In this document: positions 43,191-50,884 of the stretch, piece after piece
Position numbering within the stretch: the first letter of the stretch is position 1
Layout of the letters: each line of letters begins with the position of its first letter
NCBI GenBank assembly: GCA_020160935.1
Contig: JAIUPL010000003.1
Coordinates: forward strand, 238,173-302,172
Direction of reading: 5' to 3'
DNA from: Bacteroidota bacterium
GTDB lineage: Bacteria > Bacteroidota > Bacteroidia > Chitinophagales > Saprospiraceae
Length of the DNA stretch: 64,000 nucleotides
Position numbers and translations under genes: made by a program
The notes under the pieces: model-generated
Told to the model about the DNA's origin: nothing
The model's database searches: none
Seen by the model: only the letters and a program-made list of their open reading frames with translations

Positions 43191-46124
43191 TTACAATTTT
43201 ACAATTTTCACAGGAGCAATTTTTTCAGTGGCATCAGATGCACAGTAAAGCAGGTACACTCCCGACGCCAGTGCGGAGATGTCCATACGAGCAGCGCCGT
43301 TGATAAACGTGAGCGTTTGAGTGAACCTGATTTTTCCATCAGTACCGATCATGCGCAGTGTTTTTGAGCCCTGATAGTCAAGTAGCAAGGTCAAAGTGCT
43401 GGTAGCAGGGTTGGGATACGCCTGAAGGCGACTGTTCTGTTTGTCGGGCGCTGATGTGCTTACCACATCATCGATCAGGCCGTTGCAATCATTGTCGATG
43501 CCATCCACAATTTCCGGTGCGCCCGGGTAGGCTGCCGCCGTATTGTCATTACAATCTTCTGCATTGATGGTGTAGCCGGATGGCGCCTGGGTAAGGCAGG
43601 TATCGATTGTTGTGGCTGATGAACCATAACCATCTTCATCGTAATCGATGTAGTAGGTAAATAATTCCAGTGCTTCGTCGGTAATTCCATTGCAGTTATT
43701 GTCCACACCATCGCATAGTTCCTGGGCATCCGGATTGGAATACGGATCGTTGTCATCACAGTCCTGGTTATTGATTACAAAACCAGCAGGTGCAATGCTC
43801 AGGCAAGTATCCAGAGAAGTGACGGTAGCATCACCAAACCCGTCGTTATCCGCATCCGGCCAGAACGAATACAAGGTAATATTATCATCTACCAGCCCAT
43901 TGCAATCGTTGTCGATGCCATCGCACGACTCGATGGCGGTCGGATACATGGCGATATTCGTGTCGTTGCAGTCGTCTCCGTTTGTTACAAATCCCTGAGG
44001 TATTTCACTCAGGCAAGTATCTACCCGACCGGCAACATCCCCGAAGCCATCACCATCCATGTCGGGGTAATACGTGTAAATCTGGATGTTGTCGTCGGTA
44101 AAGCCATTGCAGTCGTTGTCGATATTATCGCATACTTCCACTGCATGCGGATGGATGGCTGCATTGTGGTCGTCGCAATCTTCATAGGAGAAAAAACCGT
44201 CGTTGTCTTCATCCTTATAAAAGTAGGTTCGAGCCTTGTAAAAAGCCTCCTGCCCTACTTCAGCGCCCACAAAGCGACCTGGCATATCATCAAAAGGCGG
44301 GTGAATGCCACCCCAAATACGGGAAAGGCTGGTTTGGTCGGATGCATCGCGGTAAGTAGCCCATTGGAGGGTAACATCTACGCTGGGCCCGATTTCGGCA
44401 GCCAGGAACTGGTTGGCATTGATATGAAACTCCCCCATACCGCCCGGGAAATATTCATCTCCTGTAAGCAGTGTAAGCGCTTCGGCGGCGGCTCTTGAAT
44501 AAGTAGAGTGGCCAGAAATATAACCGGCGAAAGGCGGCGTAACAAAAGTTTTTCGCTGGTAAGGCCACCAGTTTTCGGCCAAAATCCAGCCCACACCTGC
44601 AAAATCGGTAGCAGGATTTGGGATGTATGGGTGGCCGCGCCAGGTGTACATTTTGATTTTACCAACATTTTCGTTGTTGGCGCCTGCCAGTGGATCGCCT
44701 TCCAGTACCAGTTCGATAAACCCGGGGATCAGTTTGATGCCGGCCGGGTGATAGGAAGGTAGTCCGGGGTCGGAACTCTGCCCTTTATCGGCCATAAAGC
44801 GCAAGGCAGTGACAGGGCGCCCGGTATCGTACCAGCCCTTGATGCCCCAGGCACTTACTGCAGCGTCATGAACAGCACCGCCGAGGGTGAAATATGCTTT
44901 TACATCGTATTCCAACGGATCAAGCACTGGCCCATGCCCGTTGAAACGCCGCTGAAATTGCGGGTGATCCATCACCTTGTTGAAAATTGAGAACCAGTGC
45001 CCGGGTGGGGTTTCTGAATTAGGCCCATCCGCCCAGAACTCGGCCAATGCGCGGGTGTAATCAGCTCTTGGAACCATCTGAGGTTCGTATGGCAGTCCTG
45101 TTTTCGGGTTGATTTCCCGACCGGTTCCCGAGTCTCCACCATTTACAAAATCGTAAAAAGCAGGGTATTCATCCGGGGTTTGCGGGTAATGCTGAACGTT
45201 ACCGATAGACCGTGGTGAAATGTCCCACATGACAGTGTCACTCGGGTTCAGATGCGATTGCCAGGCACTTACCATTGAATAACCCCATCTCATAATATCT
45301 GAAGTACCTCCTCCATCGGTGGTATCGAGCAAGGGTGGAGGCCCCGGGTCGTGGTACACCCAGTATTCTACACCGTTTCTTACGTTCACTTTTTTGTCCG
45401 CTTCTGTAAGTGCGAAGGGCTGCACTTTGCCCCATTCCGGGCTCTGAAAAATCTGGGTAGAAGGAATCGGATTACCGTTTTGGTCGATAGCATTGTTGAG
45501 CGTGAGTGGTTGCCAGCGGTTTACATCCAGAATATTGGGATTGCCCGGATTGGCGGGCGCCAGCGGCGGATTTACGGGCGCATAGTTGAAGGAGGCATAT
45601 GTGTATTGTTCGTTGGAGCCGTCCTGCAATCCCATGAAAACAATAGAATACCCGATATAATTGCCAAGGGCAGCCGGCGAATTGGTGCTGGCATAATCCA
45701 CAGATGTATAACTAGGGTCATAGCCCAATTCCAGCATCAGTTGATACAAATCATTCAACGTGGTGGCCGCATTGGGTGAAAACTGGAAGCGCTGCACCAA
45801 TACGCGATAGACGGCATAACTGATGGCTTCTTCCTGTGCAGCATGAATATCGCTGGGCATTTGAATGCCTTCGTATGTGCAAGTGTAATTGCCGACTGTT
45901 TTGCCCAGCAAGTAGGTTTCAGCGGTCGTGTCGAATGCAGCCCAGGCATCATACATCGCCATAGATGTGTGAAACAGGTTTCTGGCATGTACAGGAGGGC
46001 GGGCAAAATCTTTTCGAATTGAATTGATCAGCGCCTCATTCCAGCGGCGTGCCACCGATACCTGAGCATCCAGGCCTGTAATGATACCGCATAGAAACAG
46101 TAAGGGAAGTAGTTTTTTTATCAT
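43191..46124 (-). CDS. Secreted vanadium-haloperoxidase/PAP2-like protein with MopE repeats and T9SS domain
   Basis: A 977-residue exported protein. ATG 46124 starts a signal peptide (MIKKLLPLLFLCGIITGLDA); the upstream reading begins with TTG and is less likely. The main domain (about 25-630) resembles vanadium-dependent haloperoxidases of the PAP2 superfamily: GYISGHSTYSRAAAEAL near residue 537 and SRIWGGIHPPFDD near 601 give the phosphate/vanadate-binding histidines. Four acidic, Cys-rich repeats follow (about 636-880; DCDD, CDNIDNDCNG), of the MopE/putative metal-binding type that likely bind calcium. The end is a type A T9SS domain (YPNPATSTLTLLLD). It may halogenate or oxidise outside the cell. 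The catalytic Lys/Arg set was not checked fully. Confidence 0.82.
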   Translation of the reverse strand: MIKKLLPLLFLCGIITGLDAQVSVARRWNEALINSIRKDFARPPVHARNLFHTSMAMYDAWAAFDTTAETYLLGKTVGNYTCTYEGIQMPSDIHAAQEEAISYAVYRVLVQRFQFSPNAATTLNDLYQLMLELGYDPSYTSVDYASTNSPAALGNYIGYSIVFMGLQDGSNEQYTYASFNYAPVNPPLAPANPGNPNILDVNRWQPLTLNNAIDQNGNPIPSTQIFQSPEWGKVQPFALTEADKKVNVRNGVEYWVYHDPGPPPLLDTTDGGGTSDIMRWGYSMVSAWQSHLNPSDTVMWDISPRSIGNVQHYPQTPDEYPAFYDFVNGGDSGTGREINPKTGLPYEPQMVPRADYTRALAEFWADGPNSETPPGHWFSIFNKVMDHPQFQRRFNGHGPVLDPLEYDVKAYFTLGGAVHDAAVSAWGIKGWYDTGRPVTALRFMADKGQSSDPGLPSYHPAGIKLIPGFIELVLEGDPLAGANNENVGKIKMYTWRGHPYIPNPATDFAGVGWILAENWWPYQRKTFVTPPFAGYISGHSTYSRAAAEALTLLTGDEYFPGGMGEFHINANQFLAAEIGPSVDVTLQWATYRDASDQTSLSRIWGGIHPPFDDMPGRFVGAEVGQEAFYKARTYFYKDEDNDGFFSYEDCDDHNAAIHPHAVEVCDNIDNDCNGFTDDNIQIYTYYPDMDGDGFGDVAGRVDTCLSEIPQGFVTNGDDCNDTNIAMYPTAIESCDGIDNDCNGLVDDNITLYSFWPDADNDGFGDATVTSLDTCLSIAPAGFVINNQDCDDNDPYSNPDAQELCDGVDNNCNGITDEALELFTYYIDYDEDGYGSSATTIDTCLTQAPSGYTINAEDCNDNTAAAYPGAPEIVDGIDNDCNGLIDDVVSTSAPDKQNSRLQAYPNPATSTLTLLLDYQGSKTLRMIGTDGKIRFTQTLTFINGAARMDISALASGVYLLYCASDATEKIAPVKIVKL

Positions 46125-46284
46125 GAGCAAGAAGTGTTCGTTTGTTGAGTCGGGTAAAAATTATTTCCTGAAAAAGGCGAAAAATACAGTCAGGGGGATT
46201 GACTTTTGCACACGTATTTGCTTTTTAAGCAAACATTTAGAAGTAAACTTCTGATTCATTGCTACGGCGAGACGATACTCTTAT

Positions 46285-46785
46285 ATGCAAATTCTTGATG
46301 ATCAACAGATAAGGCAAAAAATCAAAAGGATTGCCATTGAAATACTCGAACACAATTTCGAGGAACAGGAAATAATATTGGCCGGCCTGAACAACAATGG
46401 CCTGGGGTTTGCGCAACTGCTCCTGGCAGAACTGTTGCCGCTTGCTCCTGAAGGTATGGATATTACGCTCACCCGTATCCGCCTGAACCCTGCCAATCCG
46501 GTGGAATACGCGCCCTACATTGAAATGCCTGCCGAAGCGCTTCGCAACAAGTCTATTATCCTGGTAGATGATGTTGCCAACACCGGCCGTACCATTTTTT
46601 ATGCCGTACAACCCTTGCTGGCGGTTGTTCCCAAAAAAGTGGAAGTGGCGGTGCTGGTAGATCGAAAACACAAATCATTTCCGATCAAGGCCGATTATGT
46701 CGGCCTCTCACTTGCCACTACCTTGCTGGAGAATATTGATGTGAAGATTCGCGATGTGGAGGGAATGGAGGTAAGCCTCATTTAG
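46285..46785 (+). CDS. Phosphoribosyltransferase, PyrR-like
   Basis: A 166-residue type I phosphoribosyltransferase. The PRPP loop is IILVDDVANTGRTIFYA (residues 91-107). The N-terminal KRIAIEILEHNFEEQEIIL-type start and the later EVAVLVDRKHKSFPIKADYV (about 131-150) match PyrR-like proteins. PyrR regulates pyrimidine genes by RNA binding and has uracil phosphoribosyltransferase activity; no pyr genes are nearby, so either role is possible. Its stop codon is part of palindrome C. Confidence 0.88.
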   Translation: MQILDDQQIRQKIKRIAIEILEHNFEEQEIILAGLNNNGLGFAQLLLAELLPLAPEGMDITLTRIRLNPANPVEYAPYIEMPAEALRNKSIILVDDVANTGRTIFYAVQPLLAVVPKKVEVAVLVDRKHKSFPIKADYVGLSLATTLLENIDVKIRDVEGMEVSLI

Positions 46786-46941
46786 TTATTAGTTATTAAG
46801 TTATTGGTTATTAAGTTATTAGGGGTGGTAGGGGACCATCTGTACAAATATCTGGCATTCATTTTTGTGTGGCCAAACATTTGTACAGATGGTCCCCTAC
46901 CACCCCTAATAACTTAATAACCAATAACTTAATAACTAAAT
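46780..46941. repeat. Palindromic heptamer element C, spanning both stop codons
   Basis: Left arm 46780-46856, 15-nt loop 46857-46871, right arm 46872-46941. The left arm is one 7-bp unit (agttatt) longer; the rest matches but for two bases near the tip. Both ends include the TAG stop codon and the last Ile codon (atttag / ctaaat) of the two convergent genes. The tip has gccaaa on the right and a diverged tctggc on the left. Outer units and gggg-tggta block as in A. Confidence 0.93.
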
Positions 46942-47286
46942 CAGCGTTTCCCGTTCCGCTTTCTTCAACGTCTTCACCACCTGCTCATAACTGTGATCGA
47001 TGAGGTGGCGGAGCATGCGGTCGTCGAGCCCGCCTTCGAAGTCGACGGTATTCCAGTGAACCTTGTTCATGTGGTAGCCGGGCTGAATTTCAGGGTGCTG
47101 TTCTCGTAATTCCACGCCGTAGTCCGGCTCTGCCTTCAGATTGACTGTAAAACGTTCGCCATCCAGTCCGGTAATGGCAAATATCTTTCCCAGCACTTTC
47201 ATGCACAGGGTCATTTCATCGAAAGGAAAGTCTTCGAAAGTGCCCTTTTTCGCCAGGCAGTATTCCCGAAATTGTTCGATATCCAT
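46936..47286 (-). CDS. MmcQ/YjbR family protein
   Basis: A 116-residue protein of the MmcQ/YjbR (CyaY-like fold) family, often annotated as DNA-binding. Seen: FPFDEMTLCMKVLGKIFAI near residue 20, FTVNLKAEPDYGVELRE, and the end HWNTVDFEGGLDDRMLRHLI with DHSYEQVVKTLKK. The biochemical function of this family is not firmly established. It begins 11 bp downstream of the deoxynucleoside kinase gene on the same strand, and its stop lies in palindrome C. Confidence 0.88.
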   Translation of the reverse strand: MDIEQFREYCLAKKGTFEDFPFDEMTLCMKVLGKIFAITGLDGERFTVNLKAEPDYGVELREQHPEIQPGYHMNKVHWNTVDFEGGLDDRMLRHLIDHSYEQVVKTLKKAERETLI

Positions 47287-47297
47287 GGTGTACGGGT

Positions 47298-47948
47298 TTA
47301 AAACAAACCGTGCAGTTCGGCCTGCACCATTTCCAGCACCTTTCCTGAATCCACTTTATTGCTCAAAAAATCGATCTGATCAACATTTATGACCAGGAGT
47401 TTGCCCTCTTTGTAATTGCCAATCCAGTTTTCATAACGTTCATTCAGGCGCTTCAGGTAGTCGATACTGATGCTACCTTCATAGTCGCGGCCGCGCATCT
47501 GGATGTGCTCTACCAGCGTCGGGATGCTGGCTTTCAGGTAAATAAGCAGGTCGGGGGCTTTGATTTGGGAAACGATCGACTGGAATAGCGTGAGATAGTT
47601 TTCAAAATCACGGCGTTCCATGAGGCCCATATCTGCCAGGTTGGGAGCAAAAATGAAAGCATCTTCATAAATCGTCCGATCCTGTATCACCGTTCTGTTG
47701 CCATTCAGGATGCGCAGCACCTGCTGATAACGGCTGGAAAGGAAGAAAACCTGTAGATTGAACGACCATCGTTTCATGTCCAGATAAAAGTCCGAGAGGT
47801 ACGGATTGCTTTCAGTATCTTCATAATGTACTTCCCAGCCAAAGTGGCGTGCAAGTATTTCGCAGAGGGTCGTTTTGCCGGCTCCGATGTTACCGGCAAT
47901 GGCAACGTGTTTGATAATTGATTTATCTGATGGTAAGCCTTGGTTCAT
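47298..47948 (-). CDS. Deoxynucleoside kinase
   Basis: A 216-residue kinase that salvages deoxynucleosides to dNMPs. The ATG at 47948 starts about 15 residues before the P-loop GNIGAGKTT; the longer reading from 48110 adds 54 non-conserved residues overlapping gatC's upstream region. Other family marks are YEDTESNPYL, the DRTIYEDAFIFAPNL motif (ERS/DRS-type) near residue 100, and the LID arginines in MRGRDYEGSI near 160. Substrate (dA, dG, dC or dT) not predictable. Divergent from gatC by 157 bp. Confidence 0.9.
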   Translation of the reverse strand: MNQGLPSDKSIIKHVAIAGNIGAGKTTLCEILARHFGWEVHYEDTESNPYLSDFYLDMKRWSFNLQVFFLSSRYQQVLRILNGNRTVIQDRTIYEDAFIFAPNLADMGLMERRDFENYLTLFQSIVSQIKAPDLLIYLKASIPTLVEHIQMRGRDYEGSISIDYLKRLNERYENWIGNYKEGKLLVINVDQIDFLSNKVDSGKVLEMVQAELHGLF

Positions 47949-48104
47949 TGCTGTACTTTTGTGCGCAGCGAAGGTAATTTGTTGCTGAATGGAGAGCCGC
48001 CATTTCTGAACAATATTTATCCACATCGTCGAATAAAAATACCGTTCAGCGAGAGAATCGCCTCGTTGAACGGTCATCCGGTCACAAACTTCTATCCTTT
48101 TTTC

Positions 48105-48392
48105 ATGCAAATCAATACTACCCTTATTTCACGCCTTGAAAAACTGTCGCGCCTGCAACTGGGCGAAGCGGAACGGGAAAAACTGGCAGGCGACCTGCAG
48201 CGTATCCTCGATATGGTCGACAAACTGCAATCGCTGGATACGACACAGGTGGAACCGCTGGTGTACCTGAGCCAAACGCAAAACGTTTTCAGGGACGATC
48301 AGATCAGCGGTCAATTAAGTACCGAACAGGCCCTGGAGAATGCGCCTGAGCAGAACGGACAGTTTTTTATGACGCCAAAAGTGATTGAATAA
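48105..48392 (+). CDS. gatC: Asp-tRNA(Asn)/Glu-tRNA(Gln) amidotransferase subunit C
   Basis: Small chaperone-like subunit that holds GatA and GatB together in the enzyme correcting misacylated tRNA. 95 residues, from ATG 48105. Typical pattern: LISRLEKLSRLQLGEAEREK, LQRILDMVDKLQSLDT, VEPLVYL, VFRDDQ, and the C-terminal FFMTPKVIE (family KVPKVIE-like). gatA and gatB are not in the window. Longer in-frame readings upstream have no similarity. Followed by a 54-residue membrane protein gene after 11 bp. Confidence 0.92.
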   Translation: MQINTTLISRLEKLSRLQLGEAEREKLAGDLQRILDMVDKLQSLDTTQVEPLVYLSQTQNVFRDDQISGQLSTEQALENAPEQNGQFFMTPKVIE

Positions 48393-48403
48393 ATCTAAAG
48401 GAC

Positions 48404-48568
48404 ATGCGAAAACCACTTTACTGGATTTTGATTGTAGCCGTAGTGGCCATTCTGTTGTATTTCATTGTAGCACAATGGTTTCCACAAATGATCAAAGTTT
48501 TTACGGCCTTTTTAATCGGCATTTGCACGGCTGTTTTTGGCGTTTTTTTCAGGAAAAAAAGAAATTGA
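48404..48568 (+). CDS. 54-residue two-span membrane protein
   Basis: MRKPLYWILIVAVVAILLYF, then a second hydrophobic segment (MIKVFTAFLIGICTAVFGVF) and a basic end RKKRN. It is 11 bp after gatC and 53 bp before the ABC ATPase gene, in the same orientation, so it is probably co-transcribed. Too short for family assignment, but the composition, spacing and coherent frame support a real gene. Confidence 0.6.
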   Translation: MRKPLYWILIVAVVAILLYFIVAQWFPQMIKVFTAFLIGICTAVFGVFFRKKRN

Positions 48569-48587
48569 AATTACTGATTTCTATCCT

Positions 48588-48614
48588 GACGACTGATAAC
48601 CGATAACTGACAAC
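48588..48614. repeat. Short heptamer run K
   Basis: gacgactgataaccgataac continues to actgacaac: units actgata, accgata, actgaca (7 bp). It lies between the 54-residue membrane gene (stop 48568) and the ABC ATPase start (48622). Same class as the heptamer elements, without an inverted partner. Confidence 0.5.
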
Positions 48615-48621
48615 CACGAAT

Positions 48622-49347
48622 ATGCTCATTTCCATCAAAGACCTCAACAAAACCTATATCATGGGCTCCGAAAAAGTGGAGGCCCTCAAAACGGTTTCGC
48701 TCGATATTGCCAAAAACGAGTATGTGGCGCTCATGGGCCCATCCGGAAGCGGCAAATCCACTTTGATGAACCTGCTGGGTTGCCTCGACTCCCCTACCCG
48801 CGGCGAATACTGGCTCAACGGCACCGAAGTGAGCACCATGGACGATGGTGAACTTGCCGATGTGCGCAACAAGGAAATCGGCTTTGTTTTTCAGACTTTC
48901 AACCTGCTGCCACGCTTGTCGGCCCTCGAAAATGTGGCCTTGCCGCTGGTGTATGCCGGCTTCAACAAAGAGGAACGCCTGGAAAGAGCCCGGCAGGTAC
49001 TGGAATCGGTGGGCCTAGGCGACCGTGTCAATCACAAACCCAACGAACTTTCCGGCGGCCAGCGCCAGCGTGTTGCGGTGGCCCGCGCGTTGGTGAACAA
49101 CCCCGCCATTATTCTGGCCGACGAGCCGACGGGCAACCTCGACACCAAAACCTCGTACGAAATCATGGGCTTGTTCGAGCAAATCCACAAAGCAGGGAAT
49201 ACGGTTATTCTCGTTACCCACGAACAGGATATTGCCATGCACGCACACCGTATCGTGCGCCTGCGCGACGGACTGATTGAAAGTGATCAGCCCAATGGAA
49301 ATATCATTACGCTGGCAAACATTACTTCGCCTGTTTCGGAAGAATAA
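48622..49347 (+). CDS. ABC transporter ATP-binding protein (LolD/MacB/FtsE type)
   Basis: A 241-residue ATPase component. Walker [11 protein letters not shown] at about residues 40-49, signature [15 protein letters not shown] near 144, Walker [13 protein letters not shown] near 165, switch His in VILVTHEQD. The NELSGG-preceding loop and GEYWLNG fit the LolD/MacB group, which powers lipoprotein release or export. No permease gene is next to it. It is 34 bp after the ATP-independent small genes and the heptamer element K. Confidence 0.9.
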   Translation: MLISIKDLNKTYIMGSEKVEALKTVSLDIAKNEYVALMGPSGSGKSTLMNLLGCLDSPTRGEYWLNGTEVSTMDDGELADVRNKEIGFVFQTFNLLPRLSALENVALPLVYAGFNKEERLERARQVLESVGLGDRVNHKPNELSGGQRQRVAVARALVNNPAIILADEPTGNLDTKTSYEIMGLFEQIHKAGNTVILVTHEQDIAMHAHRIVRLRDGLIESDQPNGNIITLANITSPVSEE

Positions 49348-49403
49348 GTGCCTATCAGATGGAAAATTGCAGTACAAACAACTGCAACGCCGGGCAAAAG
49401 CGC

Positions 49404-49411
49404 TAATTTTG
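49404..49411 (+). promoter_or_regulatory. Putative -7 box of the cystathionine beta-synthase gene
   Basis: TAATTTTG followed by cgccc, 67 bp before the ATG. Directly downstream is a GC hairpin (gcgccc/gggcgc, 49411-49436) in the 5' leader. Confidence 0.45.
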
Positions 49412-49478
49412 CGCCCGCAATCCCCTTATGGGGCGCTTGCAATTAGAATTTTGTCCCTAGCAAATAGTCCATCGACGC

Positions 49479-50837
49479 ATGAATTACAAGAAAAATATCC
49501 TGGAAACCATTGGAAATACGCCACTTGTCAAACTGAACGATGTAGCGGCCGATATTCCTTCTCTGGTGCTGGCCAAAGTGGAAACCTTCAATCCCGGGCA
49601 TAGCATCAAAGACCGCATGGCGCTCAAAATGATCAATGATGCCGAAGCCCGTGGCGATCTGAAGCCCGGCGGTACCATCATAGAATGCACTTCTGGCAAC
49701 ACAGGCATGGGCCTCGCTCTGGTAGGTTGCGTACGCGGATACCGCTGTATTTTCACCACCACCGACAAACAGAGCAAGGAGAAAGTAGACCTCCTGAAAG
49801 CCGTGGGCGCCGAAGTAATCGTTTGTCCCACCAACGTAGAGCCGGAAGACCCGCGTTCGTACTATTCCGTTGCACGCAGGCTCAGTACCGAAATCCCCAA
49901 TTCTTTCTGGTGCAATCAATACGACAATCTTTCCAACCGTCAGGCCCACTATGAAAGCACCGGCCCGGAAATCTGGGAACAAACCGATGGGAAAATTACA
50001 CACCTGGTTGTGGGCGTTGGCACAGGCGGTACTGTAAGCGGAACAGCCAAATACCTGAAAGAGAAAAACCCGAATATCCAGGTTTGGGGCGCCGACACGT
50101 ATGGTTCGGTTTTCAAAAAATACCACGAAACCGGCGTTTTCGACCCAAAAGAAATCTATCCCTATATCACGGAAGGCATTGGAGAGGATATTCTTCCTAA
50201 AAATGTCGATTTCAGCCTGATCGATCTCTTTGAAAAAGTAAGTGACAAAGATGCTGCCCTGTGGGCCCGTCGCATGGCTCGTGAAGAAGGCATTCTGCTG
50301 GGTTACTCTGCTGGCAGCGCCATGGGCGCTTTGTGGCAATTGCGTGGCCGATTGAAAAAGGACGATGTCGTGGTAATGATTTTCCACGACCACGGCAGCC
50401 GCTATGTAGGTAAAATTTACAATGACGACTGGATGCGCGAGCGCGGTTTCCTGGAAGAGGAACTAAAGGTAAGCGACCTCATTACGCGCAAAAAAGACCG
50501 CCGCTTCCTGGCAGCCCAGGTGTCGGATACGGTTCGCAGCGCCTTCAATCTGATGAAATCGCACGATATCAGCCAATTGCCGGTACAGGATGGCGAAAAG
50601 GTGGTCGGCTCCATTACCGAAACCCAGGTGCTGCATATTTTACTGGAAAATCCGCTGCAAAATGCAGAGCGTCCGCTGCGCGAGGTAATGGGCGATGCAT
50701 TCCCGGTTGTGAAAGACACGCTTCCAATCAGCCAACTCAATCGTTATATCAGCAAGGACATTCCGGCTGTGATTGCTACGGATCGCTCGGGTGGGCTGCA
50801 TATTGTTACGCAGTACGATTTGATACAGGCGATATGA
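49479..50837 (+). CDS. cbs: Cystathionine beta-synthase
   Basis: PLP enzyme condensing serine and homocysteine to cystathionine in transsulfuration. 452 residues. The PLP lysine is Lys44 in GHSIKDRMALKMI; the phosphate loop SGNTGMGLALVG lies near residue 70; VGVGTGGTVSGTAKYLK near 172. A CBS-domain pair occupies about 335-452 (VSDTVRSAFNLMKSHDISQL; LPISQLNRYI), as in CBS but not in most cysteine synthases, which favours this assignment over CysK. metH in this window provides or uses the same homocysteine pool. Ends in a strong bidirectional terminator. Confidence 0.92.
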   Translation: MNYKKNILETIGNTPLVKLNDVAADIPSLVLAKVETFNPGHSIKDRMALKMINDAEARGDLKPGGTIIECTSGNTGMGLALVGCVRGYRCIFTTTDKQSKEKVDLLKAVGAEVIVCPTNVEPEDPRSYYSVARRLSTEIPNSFWCNQYDNLSNRQAHYESTGPEIWEQTDGKITHLVVGVGTGGTVSGTAKYLKEKNPNIQVWGADTYGSVFKKYHETGVFDPKEIYPYITEGIGEDILPKNVDFSLIDLFEKVSDKDAALWARRMAREEGILLGYSAGSAMGALWQLRGRLKKDDVVVMIFHDHGSRYVGKIYNDDWMRERGFLEEELKVSDLITRKKDRRFLAAQVSDTVRSAFNLMKSHDISQLPVQDGEKVVGSITETQVLHILLENPLQNAERPLREVMGDAFPVVKDTLPISQLNRYISKDIPAVIATDRSGGLHIVTQYDLIQAI

Positions 50838-50839
50838 CT

Positions 50840-50884
50840 TAGAAACAATTGGCTGTCGGGTTACCCGACAGCCAATTGTTTCTA
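50840..50884. terminator. Bidirectional terminator between cbs and the MBOAT gene
   Basis: Perfect 22-bp inverted repeat (50840-50861, 50863-50884) with virtually no loop. It fills the gap of the convergent pair; stop codons are at 50837 and 50882. Unlike the palindromic elements it has no tandem units. Confidence 0.75.

Noticed and set aside
49443..50393. A 316-residue minus-strand open frame
   Set aside because: It is the antisense shadow of the cystathionine beta-synthase gene; no motif, signal peptide or promoter supports it.
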